Shown: positions 1 through 6,796 of the stretch, one piece after another | Numbering within the stretch: the first letter of the stretch is position 1 | How the letters are laid out: every line of letters starts with the position of its first letter | Assembly: GCA_002325785.1 (NCBI GenBank) | Contig: DCSU01000059.1 | Location: forward strand, 18,377-27,982 | From: Bacteroidales bacterium UBA1458 | GTDB taxonomy: Bacteria; Bacteroidota; Bacteroidia; Bacteroidales; VadinHA17 | Length of the DNA: 9,606 nucleotides | Direction of reading: 5' to 3' | The notes under the pieces: model-generated | What the model saw: the letters and a program-made list of their open reading frames with translations, nothing else | What the model was told of the DNA's origin: nothing | Database searches by the model: none | Translations under genes and position numbers: made by a program

Positions 1-431
1 GTAAACCTCATGCATCCGGCGTGTTCCTCAAGCATGGTATAGACAGAGTGGAGGTCGGCATTTCCGTTGTTACCTGCCAGCACCAGGGTGTCAGGTGACG
101 ATGAGATGATAAAACCGTCACGGCTCAGGGTGCTTATCTCCCTGAAGACGGGGTTCTCTTCCAGTCCTGTTTTCCCAATAAAAATGAATTTTGTTCCCGG
201 TTCTGTCTGGTCACTTACAGTCAGTGGTTTTCCGGTTATGCGAAGAAAGTACTGCTCCAGTTCAGATGCAGCTTTTAATGTGAGCGAATCGGCGCCGTGT
301 CCGGTGACAATGGAATAGCTGTAATCCGGACTGATGATAAAGCTCCCGGGCTGGCATGAAGAGACAATCAGCGCTACCATGGCGGCTGCCAGTACTGCAG
401 GATGCTGGCGGAAAACAGGTTCTGGTTTCAT
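1..431 (-). CDS. DUF4838-type exported lipoprotein, N-terminal part (runs off the window)
   Basis: The reading frame is open from an ATG at 431-429 down to base 1, about 143 codons, so only the N-terminus is present. It starts with a basic and hydrophobic stretch ending in LIVSSC, a good lipobox with the lipidated Cys at residue 26. After that come the pattern AASELEQYFLRITGKPLTV, a strand reading KFIFIGKTG, and AGNNGNADLHSVYTMLEEHAG. This order matches the small alpha/beta domain at the front of DUF4838 proteins and of many glycoside hydrolases (GH20 and GH67 style), where the 'G..R/N...Y.FLE..G' motif is typical. The likely role is a surface or periplasmic lipoprotein acting on sugars, but the catalytic part lies outside the window. 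It is divergent from the sugar transporter at 550. I see no strong Shine-Dalgarno and no consensus Bacteroidota promoter in the 118-base gap. The family call is from pattern memory. Confidence 0.7.
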   Translation of the reverse strand, partial: MKPEPVFRQHPAVLAAAMVALIVSSCQPGSFIISPDYSYSIVTGHGADSLTLKAASELEQYFLRITGKPLTVSDQTEPGTKFIFIGKTGLEENPVFREISTLSRDGFIISSSPDTLVLAGNNGNADLHSVYTMLEEHAGCMRF

Positions 432-549
432 ATTCTCTCAGATTTGCAGTATGCAACTTAAGAAAAAGAAATTTTTCCTGAAAGCGGCTGACAATCATTA
501 TTGTATTATTCGCAAATTATAGCAAATATTGTGGTAGAATGACCTACAG

Positions 550-1815
550 ATGAGCAGCAACACTATTACCGGATCTCCGAAACGCCTGGTGACGCGTGAT
601 TTCATCATCCCCTTTGTTTTGGTTACGAGCCTCTTCTTCCTTTGGGGGGTGGCTCACAGTCTTCTTGATGTTCTAAACAAGCATTTTCAGGATATCCTTG
701 GTATCACCAGGGCGAGGTCAGGCCTGGTACAGGCTGCCCTTTACGGCGGGTACTTCGTGATGGCCATCCCGGCAGGGCTCTTCATGAACAGGCTTGGATA
801 CAAGAAGGGAATTTTAACCGGTTTATTGTTATATGCCGCAGGGGCCTTTCTCTTCCTGCCTGCGACCTTCATACAGACATTTGAATTCACCCTTTTTTGC
901 CTGTTCATCATTGCATGCGGACTCACCTTCCTTGAGACGGCTGCAAACCCGTATTCGAGTGTTCTCGGTCCGAAAGATACCTCGGAGCAGCGGCTGACAC
1001 TCTCGCAGTCGTTCAACGGACTGGGGTGGATAATCGGTCCGGCCCTGGGGGGGATGCTGATACTGGGAGGCAGCGGGGAGGCTGAGGCGAACAAGTTCTC
1101 TTCGATGGCGCTGCCATACATGATTGTCGGAGGGGTGGTGCTGGCTGTTGCCTTTATGTTTGTCATTACCAGGATGCCTGATATCCACGAGGGGGAGCAT
1201 GACAGTCACGGCGACAGGGGTACGTACAGGGGACTGTTAAAGGTAAGGCACTTCCGGTATGCAGTCATTGCACAGTTCCTGTATGTGGCAGCGCAGACAG
1301 GTATCAACAGCTTTTTCATCAACTATGTGGTGGAGACCATGCCGGACTATTCGCCGGAGAAGGCAGCCTACCTGCTGTCGCTGGGTTTTGTCTTCTTCAT
1401 GTCAGGCCGCTTCATCGGGTCACTGTTCATGAGCTGGTTCAGACCGAGGCAGATGCTTGGTATATACGCGCTCATCAACACCGTGGCTATGGTGCTTGTG
1501 ATCCTTAGCCTCGGTTGGCCGTCGCTCATTGCCTTATACCTGAATTATTTCTGTATGTCTATAATGTTCCCGACAATTTTTGCGTTAGGATTAAAAGATC
1601 TTGGAGGTATGACCAAGAGGGGCTCCTCGGTACTGGTGATGACGATTGTCGGCGGGGCCGTCTGTCCAATTCTCATGGGGCGAATTGCAGATGTTTCGGG
1701 GATGGCTGTCGGGTTCGTGGTGCCGCTTATCTGCTTCGCTTTTATTGCGTGGTATGCATTTTTCAGGGCGAAGAGTATCAAGAATTTAAAGAATGAGGAT
1801 CATTCGCATGTTTAG
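550..1815 (+). CDS. fucP: FucP-family MFS sugar:H+ symporter
   Basis: This 421-residue inner-membrane transporter has the length and about twelve hydrophobic segments expected of the major facilitator superfamily. It closely follows the L-fucose permease FucP. SLFFLWGVAHSLLDVL is helix 1 and carries Asp40, equivalent to the proton-coupling Asp46 of E. coli FucP. A GYFVMAIPAGLFMNRLGYKKG stretch follows (helix 2 and loop). CGLTFLETAANPY carries Glu129, equivalent to Glu135. LSQSFNGLGW (around 151-160) is also FucP-like. Both acidic residues are present, so it should be active. The substrate could be fucose or another hexose or N-acetyl sugar, because the family includes glucose/galactose and GlcNAc permeases; the symbol is therefore a family-level call. 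The start at 550 leaves 16 residues before helix 1. Its last codons overlap the next gene by 8 bases, suggesting co-transcription. It is divergent from a carbohydrate-related lipoprotein gene. Confidence 0.85.
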   Translation: MSSNTITGSPKRLVTRDFIIPFVLVTSLFFLWGVAHSLLDVLNKHFQDILGITRARSGLVQAALYGGYFVMAIPAGLFMNRLGYKKGILTGLLLYAAGAFLFLPATFIQTFEFTLFCLFIIACGLTFLETAANPYSSVLGPKDTSEQRLTLSQSFNGLGWIIGPALGGMLILGGSGEAEANKFSSMALPYMIVGGVVLAVAFMFVITRMPDIHEGEHDSHGDRGTYRGLLKVRHFRYAVIAQFLYVAAQTGINSFFINYVVETMPDYSPEKAAYLLSLGFVFFMSGRFIGSLFMSWFRPRQMLGIYALINTVAMVLVILSLGWPSLIALYLNYFCMSIMFPTIFALGLKDLGGMTKRGSSVLVMTIVGGAVCPILMGRIADVSGMAVGFVVPLICFAFIAWYAFFRAKSIKNLKNEDHSHV

Positions 1816-2458
1816 AAATGTAACAATAATAACCTCTTTTACGTTGCTGTTAGTGTCTGGTATCTGCACCGGACAGAAAACCTGGTGGGGGGAATATTCG
1901 GTTTTTGCAGGCGGGGGTATCAATGATATTTTCCGGTTTGAAGAGGCTGAGGGTGCGGGGTCGGTCAACGGAACGGGTATGTGGACAGGGGGTTTTAACC
2001 TGCGGAGACTGTTCGGTGATCACTTCAGCATTGAGACTGGGCTTACGTATGTGCATCAGTATTACTACACCAGCCCTGCTCCGGGAATTGGGGGTGAGGA
2101 CCGGCCAGGTGATTTTGGCGTGATAGCCGTGCCGCTGACGGCGCGGGTCGATTTTCTGAAGTGGTTTTTCGCGGATGCGGGGGCACTCTTCGCTCTTCAG
2201 CCGGGTGTTTCTGATGTTACCAACATGTCCGGTATTGGGGTCACACTCGGGACGGGGTTTCAGTACAATTTCAAGTCAGACATGTTTATCCGGGTACGCG
2301 CTTATGGTAGCCAGTACGGTCTGCTTCATCTGATTCCTGAAGACCATCCACAGATGCTGATCAATTCAGGTGTGACGCTGGGGGTGGGGTACAGGTTCGT
2401 ACATTTGGGTAAGTGCAACTGTCCGGCCGACAACATGCCGCGAAGAAGAATCTATTAG
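1808..2458 (+). CDS. Small exported outer-membrane beta-barrel-like protein, hypothetical
   Basis: This 216-residue protein is not recognised by name. It begins with a Sec signal peptide (MFRN, then a hydrophobic run to about residue 22, ending CTGQ). SGIC is not a proper lipobox, so a signal peptidase I substrate is more likely. The mature part alternates polar and hydrophobic residues with many aromatics and Gly, for example GGFNLRRLFGDHFSIETGLTYVHQ, VIAVPLTARVDFLKWFFADAG and a last strand SGVTLGVGYRFVHLG. That is typical of small Bacteroidota outer-membrane barrels. An odd basic tail with a Cys-x-Cys (KCNCPADNMPRRRIY) follows the last strand. I chose the ATG at 1808 because GAGGAT lies 7 bases upstream and the signal peptide then starts cleanly. 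An in-frame ATG at 1793 would add only five residues. ATGTTTAG joins this start to the transporter stop, suggesting translational coupling. A role alongside the transporter is inference. Confidence 0.72.
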   Translation: MFRNVTIITSFTLLLVSGICTGQKTWWGEYSVFAGGGINDIFRFEEAEGAGSVNGTGMWTGGFNLRRLFGDHFSIETGLTYVHQYYYTSPAPGIGGEDRPGDFGVIAVPLTARVDFLKWFFADAGALFALQPGVSDVTNMSGIGVTLGTGFQYNFKSDMFIRVRAYGSQYGLLHLIPEDHPQMLINSGVTLGVGYRFVHLGKCNCPADNMPRRRIY

Positions 2459-2488
2459 TTTTCAGCCGCAGCGGTATTCTGAGGCTTA

Positions 2489-2568
2489 TCCTCGGGCCCG
2501 GATAAATTTTAATCTTTATTTGCAAACCTGATCGGGTCCTTTTCCTCGGCCCCGGATTCGTTAATCTT
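2489..2568. repeat. Imperfect direct repeat between convergent genes
   Basis: TCCTCGGGCCCGGAT at 2489-2503 and TCCTCGGCCCCGGAT at 2543-2557 match at 14 of 15 positions. Each is followed a few bases later by TTAATCTT (2509-2516 and 2561-2568). The second copy runs into the stop codon of the kinase gene. I see no clear terminator hairpin with a T-tract in this 102-base gap, although both genes must end here. Confidence 0.5.
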
Positions 2569-3547
2569 CAGCTATCTCGGCAATCAGTGCTTTTGCCTCT
2601 GCCCATTTTTCATCAGGCATACGGGCTCCGATATTTTCAATCACTTTACCAGCCAGGATTGATCCGAACATTCCGCATTTGTCGAGGCTGAATCCGTGTG
2701 AGAAGCCATAGAGGAATCCTGCCGCGTAGAGATCGCCGGCGCCGGTGGTGTCAACCGCTTTGACCTTCAGGGCGTCAACTTTGATGACCTCATCGCCGCG
2801 CTTGATCCATGAACCGTCTGAGCCTGTCTTAACGACAGCAATATGGCATTTTTTCGATATCTCGTCAAGAGCCTCCACGGGGCCCAGGCCGGTGAAGGCG
2901 CGGGCCTCCTCCTCGTTAGCGAAGACGATATCGACGTATTGATTGATTATGTCATTGAATTCCGCGAGCTTGTCGTTAACCACATTAAAGCTGGCCAGGT
3001 CGAGGGCCACGCACATCTTGTTTTCTTTTGCCAGTCGGCATGCCTGTTTTACCAGGGGGAGGTTAAAGATGAGGTATCCCTCGAGGTATAGAACGTGGTA
3101 TCCTTTGAAGTACGCGCTCCGGAGTTCTTCGGCTATCAGTTCAGTAGCAGCTCCCAGGTGGGTGGCAAAGGTGCGTTCGGAGTCGGGGGTTACCAGTGCC
3201 ACGGCGGTGCCGGTAGGCGAATCGGGAGCACGCATGAGTACGGGTGTAAGGCCTGCGTCGACCATATCCTTTTCGTAGAAGTTTCCGAGTTCATCGCGGC
3301 CCACTTTGCCAATGAACGACGAGTGTACTCCCATGACGCCGAGGCCGTACATGGTATTACCTGCCGAGCCGCCGGAGGCGAGGGTTTTGTTCAAGCCGTT
3401 GATAGCCTGTTTTATCTCACCAGAGCGGGAGGCATCGACCATTGTCATGCTTCCTTTGGGTAGGCCGAAACGGTTGAGGCAGGACTCATCCTGTACTAAA
3501 GTCATCACATCGACCAGGGCGTTGCCGATGCCAATAATTTTCTTCAT
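2561..3547 (-). CDS. PfkB-family carbohydrate/nucleoside kinase (adenosine-kinase-like)
   Basis: The product is a 328-residue cytosolic kinase of the ribokinase fold, close to the usual family length. The N-terminus MKKIIGIGNALVDV is the classic first strand and substrate loop. GGSAGN at 59-64 is PfkB signature 1. NEEE at 211-214 is the magnesium-associated N-x-x-E region. DTTGAGD at 266-272 is signature 2, with the anion hole and catalytic Asp272. The family transfers phosphate from ATP to a sugar or nucleoside hydroxyl. Proteins of this type in Bacteroides are usually called adenosine kinase or sugar kinase, and I cannot settle the substrate. The frame extends upstream to an ATG at 3610, but the extra 21 residues do not resemble the family and would run into the tRNA-Asn promoter region, so I start at 3547. 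No strong Shine-Dalgarno is visible. It converges with the barrel gene and is divergent from tRNA-Asn. Confidence 0.88.
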   Translation of the reverse strand: MKKIIGIGNALVDVMTLVQDESCLNRFGLPKGSMTMVDASRSGEIKQAINGLNKTLASGGSAGNTMYGLGVMGVHSSFIGKVGRDELGNFYEKDMVDAGLTPVLMRAPDSPTGTAVALVTPDSERTFATHLGAATELIAEELRSAYFKGYHVLYLEGYLIFNLPLVKQACRLAKENKMCVALDLASFNVVNDKLAEFNDIINQYVDIVFANEEEARAFTGLGPVEALDEISKKCHIAVVKTGSDGSWIKRGDEVIKVDALKVKAVDTTGAGDLYAAGFLYGFSHGFSLDKCGMFGSILAGKVIENIGARMPDEKWAEAKALIAEIAED

Positions 3548-3569
3548 CCGGAAATTTTTGCCAAAGATA

Positions 3570-3600
3570 TTGCTTAATTCGTTTAAAGCGGTTAATTTTG
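3570..3600 (+). promoter_or_regulatory. Bacteroidota-type promoter of tRNA-Asn
   Basis: TTG at 3570-3572, 20 bases, then TAATTTTG at 3593-3600 fits the Bacteroidota primary-sigma pattern (TTTG or TTG at -33, TAnnTTTG at -7). Transcription should start near 3606, giving a leader of about 20 bases before the tRNA. The promoter lies in the gap between the divergent kinase start and the tRNA. Confidence 0.7.
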
Positions 3601-3625
3601 TGCCTCTCAAAAAGAGGGAATATCT

Positions 3626-3699
3626 TCCTCAGTAGCTCAGTTGGTTAGAGCACCTGACTGTTAATCAGGGGGTCCTAGGTTCAAGTCCTAGCTGGGGAG
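3626..3699 (+). tRNA. tRNA-Asn (anticodon GUU)
   Basis: A full cloverleaf can be drawn. The acceptor TCCTCAG (3626-3632) pairs with CTGGGGA (3692-3698), with one T-G pair. The D stem is GCTC/GAGC. The anticodon stem CCTGA/TCAGG encloses loop CTGTTAA, with anticodon GTT at 3660-3662. The T stem CTAGG/CCTAG encloses TTCAAGT. The discriminator base is G3699. CCA is not encoded. A terminator follows directly, so this is probably a single-gene transcript. Its last 22 bases are part of the duplication noted downstream. Confidence 0.97.
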
Positions 3700-3701
3700 C
3701 G

Positions 3702-3727
3702 AAAGCCGGTCGATGACCGGCTTTTTC
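3702..3727 (+). terminator. Rho-independent terminator of tRNA-Asn
   Basis: AAAGCCGGTC (3702-3711), loop GAT, and GACCGGCTTT (3715-3724) form a perfect 10-base stem running into TT. It sits 2 bases after the tRNA end. Confidence 0.85.
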
Positions 3728-3773
3728 ATTTTGTGCTGGACTTGAGCCCTCGCTGCAGTCTGACACCTCCCTA

Positions 3774-3794
3774 TCCCGACCTACAAGGTCGGGA
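3774..3794. repeat. Perfect 9-base hairpin between the two tRNA-end copies
   Basis: TCCCGACCT (3774-3782), loop ACA, and AGGTCGGGA (3786-3794) pair completely. No T-tract follows on either strand, so it is not an ordinary terminator. It lies within the 132-base segment bracketed by the duplicated tRNA end and may be a recombinase-accessory site or simply remnant sequence. Confidence 0.55.
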
Positions 3795-3809
3795 CTTAAC
3801 GGTCGGTTC

Positions 3810-3835
3810 GGTTCAAGTCCTAGCTGGGGAGCGAA
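3810..3835 (+). repeat. Second copy of the tRNA-Asn 3' end (att-like direct repeat)
   Basis: These 26 bases are identical to 3678-3703, which covers the last base pairs of the 5' T stem, the T loop, the 3' T stem, the 3' acceptor strand, the discriminator and the next four bases. The two copies are offset by 132 bases. The rest of the tRNA is absent from this copy, and the 5' half of its T stem no longer pairs. Duplication of a tRNA 3' end is what integration by a tyrosine recombinase leaves behind. No such gene is present in the window. Confidence 0.75.
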
Positions 3836-3842
3836 GCAAGTC

Positions 3843-3876
3843 AGACACTTACATTCAAAATGTAGGTGTCTTTTTT
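3843..3876 (+). terminator. Strong Rho-independent terminator after the second tRNA-end copy
   Basis: AGACACTTACATT (3843-3855) pairs with AATGTAGGTGTCT (3859-3871), with one G-T pair and a 3-base loop, followed by further T residues to 3876. It is unrelated in sequence to the terminator at 3702 but sits in the same place relative to its tRNA-end copy. It may be the original tRNA-Asn terminator displaced by an insertion, or one carried in by the element. Confidence 0.8.
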
Positions 3877-4217
3877 ATTAATGGGCCAGTTTTGGGCCAG
3901 CTTCTGGACGATATTCAAGGTTTTGGGGTCAATTTTGGGTGACGCAGATGCCTATTGACTCTGGGCTTCATTAGTCATTCAACCCTTATAGTGAACGCAT
4001 AAATACTTTAACTGGAATATGCCTTAGCATTTTTTAAGCTCAATATCGAGTCTTTCTCTTTTGGGATACAAGATTAAAACCCGGGCCCGGAGTGCAGATA
4101 CTTACTGATTAACGGGGTATGCAATAGAATCATCTGAAAATTTCGGTAAGTTTATGCAACTATTAAAAGGAAAGTCAGTTTCATATCAGTAAGAGTAAGG
4201 GATTGAAGTAATCTCAT
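3877..4217. other. Intergenic stretch, no gene seen
   Basis: These 341 bases lie between the second terminator and the 619-residue lipoprotein gene. Near the left end is a short duplication, GGGCCAG twice within 3883-3900, and there is a GC-rich patch CCCGGGCCCGG at 4080-4090. I find no plausible protein and no TTG-N20-TAnnTTTG promoter for the downstream operon, although one must lie in or upstream of it. The minus frame at 3845-3951 is open for 35 codons but has no start codon or recognisable motif. Confidence 0.6.
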
Positions 4218-6077
4218 ATGGGTTCAGGAAAAATATTCTTCATTCCGGCAGTAATTCTCTGCTTTTTTTCAGGCTGTGAGTTTGTTCCTCATGAAGTGCC
4301 GGAGACTGTCATTGATCCTCCTTCCATTATAGCTCCGCCTATTTTCATAAATCTAAATGACTATAATGATACGATCAGGCTTGGCTGGCTAACTGATTTT
4401 ACCTACAGTGTATCAGGCGGTAATGCCCTGCTGGCTGTTAAAATTGCATTTGAGGGTGATATTCTGGTTGACAATACAGTTGACAATATCAGTTCGTTTA
4501 GGTTTTCACTGGATCCGTTCCGGTACAGTAACGGCCTTTATGAACTCAATATTGAAATAATCACAGGTTCAGGTACCGGAAGTATCGCTGACAAACTGGG
4601 TGCAGAGGGGTACTTTTATCAGCTCAGTTGGCCGGTATACATTGATAATACCTTGCCTGAAGGGATATATAACTACGAAATTGATGCTACTCCGACTGCT
4701 AAAGGGATGGAGCTTTCATGGCCTTCATTCAATCATTGCAACTTTGTTTCCTATGTGATCTACCGGGAAAACTTCCCATTCGAACGAAACGGCGTTGCCA
4801 TAGCTGAAATAACAGATCCTCTTGATACTACTTTTATTGACACTACTTACTGGGAGGGGCACAGGTTTCTGTACTACCTGGGGATTAAATATCCGGGGGG
4901 GATTTTCAATGCAAATTCCACTTGGATAACCTCACATCTGACTGGCTTCAAGGCTGAGTGGCAACCTGACGGAACAGTGGATGTTGAATGGGACAAGGCC
5001 AGGAATCTTGAGTCGTTTGGTATGTATAACATATGTTCTTCGTATGGCTACGGAGGTAAGAACATAGAAGAGTATTATATCGAGGATCCAAATCAGAATT
5101 ACATCACCTTGCAGCAGGGAGGTTTCGGGAAAGGTTTATATGTCTTTCTTAGGTTTATTCCCATTGGTGTGGAGCCGGAAAATTACGGTTATCTAAGAAA
5201 ATCATATTTAATTGTTGAACCTGAGAAAATGATCCCGAATCACTTGATGTCATATTATGTTAACGGCAGGGATTTTGTAATCCTTAGCGGATTTGAGACA
5301 ATTTACAGGTATCATCCGCATGACATTCATCTCAGCGATTCGATTTCCGGTAGTTTTGACAGCAGGTGTATTTTATCAGTTTCAAACGACGGCAACAGGT
5401 TTGCCTATTTTCAGGACGGCAATTATTTTATCAGGAATACAGATGACTTTACGCTTATAAATGAGTTTCCGGGTCCTCCAGCAGGTACTGAAGAGCTGAA
5501 GCCCGTATATTCTTCCCTCTCCGACCAGAACAAGCTACTTGTAACTGATATTGATGGCATTGTTTACCTGTGTAACATAGATGATGGCAGCCTTATCATG
5601 AAAGACACCCTGAAAATCGGAAGTTATCCGGTCAATGTTGCACACCTGGCTCCTGACGGCAATACAATGGTTGCCTATACAAACAATGGTTACCGGGCTG
5701 TTGTACATTATACTTTGGATGACGATGAGTGGGTTGAGACAGGAATTACAGAGATTTCACCACGCGAGATTTTTTATTCCGTTGACGGGACATCAGTATA
5801 TATATCTTCATTTTCAGGCATCGAACAACGAAAAACCGATGACTTTTCGTTGATTTCTGAATATTCTTTACCTGAGGGATATTTCAAAAGTGTTGATCTG
5901 CGAAACAAGAGATTCTTATGGGATCTGTCAGTGGATAACATTCAATATATCGTTGACCTTGAAACAGGTATGATACTCAGGACAAGTATCATCGATAACA
6001 TGGGATTTTGCAGACTATATGATAACTATATAATCAGTGGTTATGGATTGCAATTGACAATTCAGGAATTTGATTAA
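4218..6077 (+). CDS. Large surface lipoprotein, FnIII-like plus beta-propeller-like
   Basis: The product is a 619-residue protein with no name I recognise. The signal peptide ends FFSGC, a clear lipobox with Cys20. A Pro-rich linker follows (34-42). Residues 50-140 look like an all-beta domain. Residues 150-240 look like a fibronectin-III module (LSWPSFNHCNFVSYVIYRE, then TTFIDTTYWEGHRFLYYLGIKY), and a weaker second module may cover 243-335. From about 350 to the end, repeating units resemble propeller blades: LSVSNDGNRFAYFQDG, LSDQNKLLVTDIDGIVYL, LAPDGNTMVAYTNNG and YSVDGTSVYISSFSG. The phrases TDDFTLINEF and TDDFSLISEY are internal near-repeats. Such architecture usually means binding or scaffolding at the cell surface, not catalysis. 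The start has only a weak upstream purine run. The next gene begins 2 bases after its stop, so the two form an operon. It lies in the A+T-richer part, right of the tRNA-Asn scar. Confidence 0.75.
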   Translation: MGSGKIFFIPAVILCFFSGCEFVPHEVPETVIDPPSIIAPPIFINLNDYNDTIRLGWLTDFTYSVSGGNALLAVKIAFEGDILVDNTVDNISSFRFSLDPFRYSNGLYELNIEIITGSGTGSIADKLGAEGYFYQLSWPVYIDNTLPEGIYNYEIDATPTAKGMELSWPSFNHCNFVSYVIYRENFPFERNGVAIAEITDPLDTTFIDTTYWEGHRFLYYLGIKYPGGIFNANSTWITSHLTGFKAEWQPDGTVDVEWDKARNLESFGMYNICSSYGYGGKNIEEYYIEDPNQNYITLQQGGFGKGLYVFLRFIPIGVEPENYGYLRKSYLIVEPEKMIPNHLMSYYVNGRDFVILSGFETIYRYHPHDIHLSDSISGSFDSRCILSVSNDGNRFAYFQDGNYFIRNTDDFTLINEFPGPPAGTEELKPVYSSLSDQNKLLVTDIDGIVYLCNIDDGSLIMKDTLKIGSYPVNVAHLAPDGNTMVAYTNNGYRAVVHYTLDDDEWVETGITEISPREIFYSVDGTSVYISSFSGIEQRKTDDFSLISEYSLPEGYFKSVDLRNKRFLWDLSVDNIQYIVDLETGMILRTSIIDNMGFCRLYDNYIISGYGLQLTIQEFD

Positions 6078-6079
6078 TT

Positions 6080-6796
6080 ATGAGGCGGCTAATTGCTTTG
6101 CAGATAGTATTCATTCTATGCCTTTCACACGGGGAAGCTCAGAGTGTCGTCGATCGTCTTGCTTTTAGCTCATATTCCGGTTTCTGCACATATGATATGG
6201 GTCTTCTGAAGCGTATTAACGAATTTTCGGCTGATGAGTTACCTTTTCAGGTACAAACTATAGATAACTTTGATCCGGGGTTTTATTTCGGTCTTTCTGT
6301 TCAGAGCAGGGTATCTCAGAATTTTTACCTTGGGCTTCACTATCAGTATTATTCAACCGGTTCACGCATAGGACAAAAGGATTATTCCGGGTATTATGCG
6401 TTTGACCAGATCATAACGGGTCGTTTCTTTGGCATTGAGCCCGGAGCTGTTATTCTGAAGAGGCACTTAATTGAGCTTTCCTCATCAATGCAGGTTGGCT
6501 TTATGTTTTCAGAAATAGCAATGAATGAAAACTTTATCGTGCAGGAATTGAACGAAAGTTCTTCGCTCGACCTTAAAGCAACTTCAGTTGTATTGCTTCC
6601 ATCTATAACGGCAGCAGTCCCGTTTTTGACATTTGCTAGCTTCTTCATTTCCCCGGGAGGAATGATTGATCTGGGTGGAAAACTGCACCAACCGGGAGAC
6701 CGGGACGCTGTTCTGCATTTCGCGAATAAACAAACCAGGACCGGGTGGGGCGGTCTCAGAATCTCTGCAGGAATCAGTATCAGGCTGATCAGATAA
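6080..6796 (+). CDS. Outer-membrane beta-barrel-like protein, partner of the lipoprotein
   Basis: This 238-residue protein has a signal peptide (MRRLIALQIVFILCLSHGEAQ, cleavage probably after residue 20). The mature part alternates aromatic and polar residues like barrel strands: FYFGLSVQSRVSQNFYLGLHYQYYSTG, IELSSSMQVGFMFSEIAM, SVVLLPSITAAVPFLTFASFFISPGG and a final WGGLRISAGISIRLIR. It is not a TonB-dependent receptor, being far too short and without plug or TonB box. It begins 2 bases after the lipoprotein stop, so translation is likely coupled. A lipoprotein and barrel encoded together may form an outer-membrane complex, but this is inference from position. I cannot name the family. No clear terminator follows. 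Confidence 0.72.
   Translation: MRRLIALQIVFILCLSHGEAQSVVDRLAFSSYSGFCTYDMGLLKRINEFSADELPFQVQTIDNFDPGFYFGLSVQSRVSQNFYLGLHYQYYSTGSRIGQKDYSGYYAFDQIITGRFFGIEPGAVILKRHLIELSSSMQVGFMFSEIAMNENFIVQELNESSSLDLKATSVVLLPSITAAVPFLTFASFFISPGGMIDLGGKLHQPGDRDAVLHFANKQTRTGWGGLRISAGISIRLIR

Noticed and set aside
516..524. TGCTATAAT on the minus strand, an E. coli-like extended -10
   Set aside because: The Bacteroidota primary sigma factor does not use this consensus, and there is no matching upstream box.
741..1209. Two long minus-strand ORFs antisense to the transporter
   Set aside because: They lie wholly inside a well-supported FucP-family gene, have low-complexity Pro/Ser-rich products and no family features.
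2489..2560. Terminator between the barrel and kinase genes
   Set aside because: The GC-rich pieces form only weak, interrupted stems and no T-tract follows on either strand.
3562..3569. TATCTTTG on the minus strand as a kinase promoter
   Set aside because: No TTG or TTTG lies 19-21 bases upstream, the leader would be only about 8 bases, and it adjoins the -33 box of the tRNA promoter.
2745..3635. Several plus-strand ORFs opposite the PfkB kinase
   Set aside because: The kinase has all family signatures in the opposite frame, and the plus-strand products are compositionally unlike real proteins.
3733..3942. 69-codon plus-strand ORF across the duplicated tRNA end
   Set aside because: It runs through a hairpin, a tRNA fragment and a strong terminator, has no ribosome site and no recognisable motif.
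3845..3951. Minus-strand 35-codon frame as an integrase or excisionase remnant
   Set aside because: It has no start codon, no catalytic motif and lies partly in the terminator hairpin. Its position beside the att-like repeat is the only hint.
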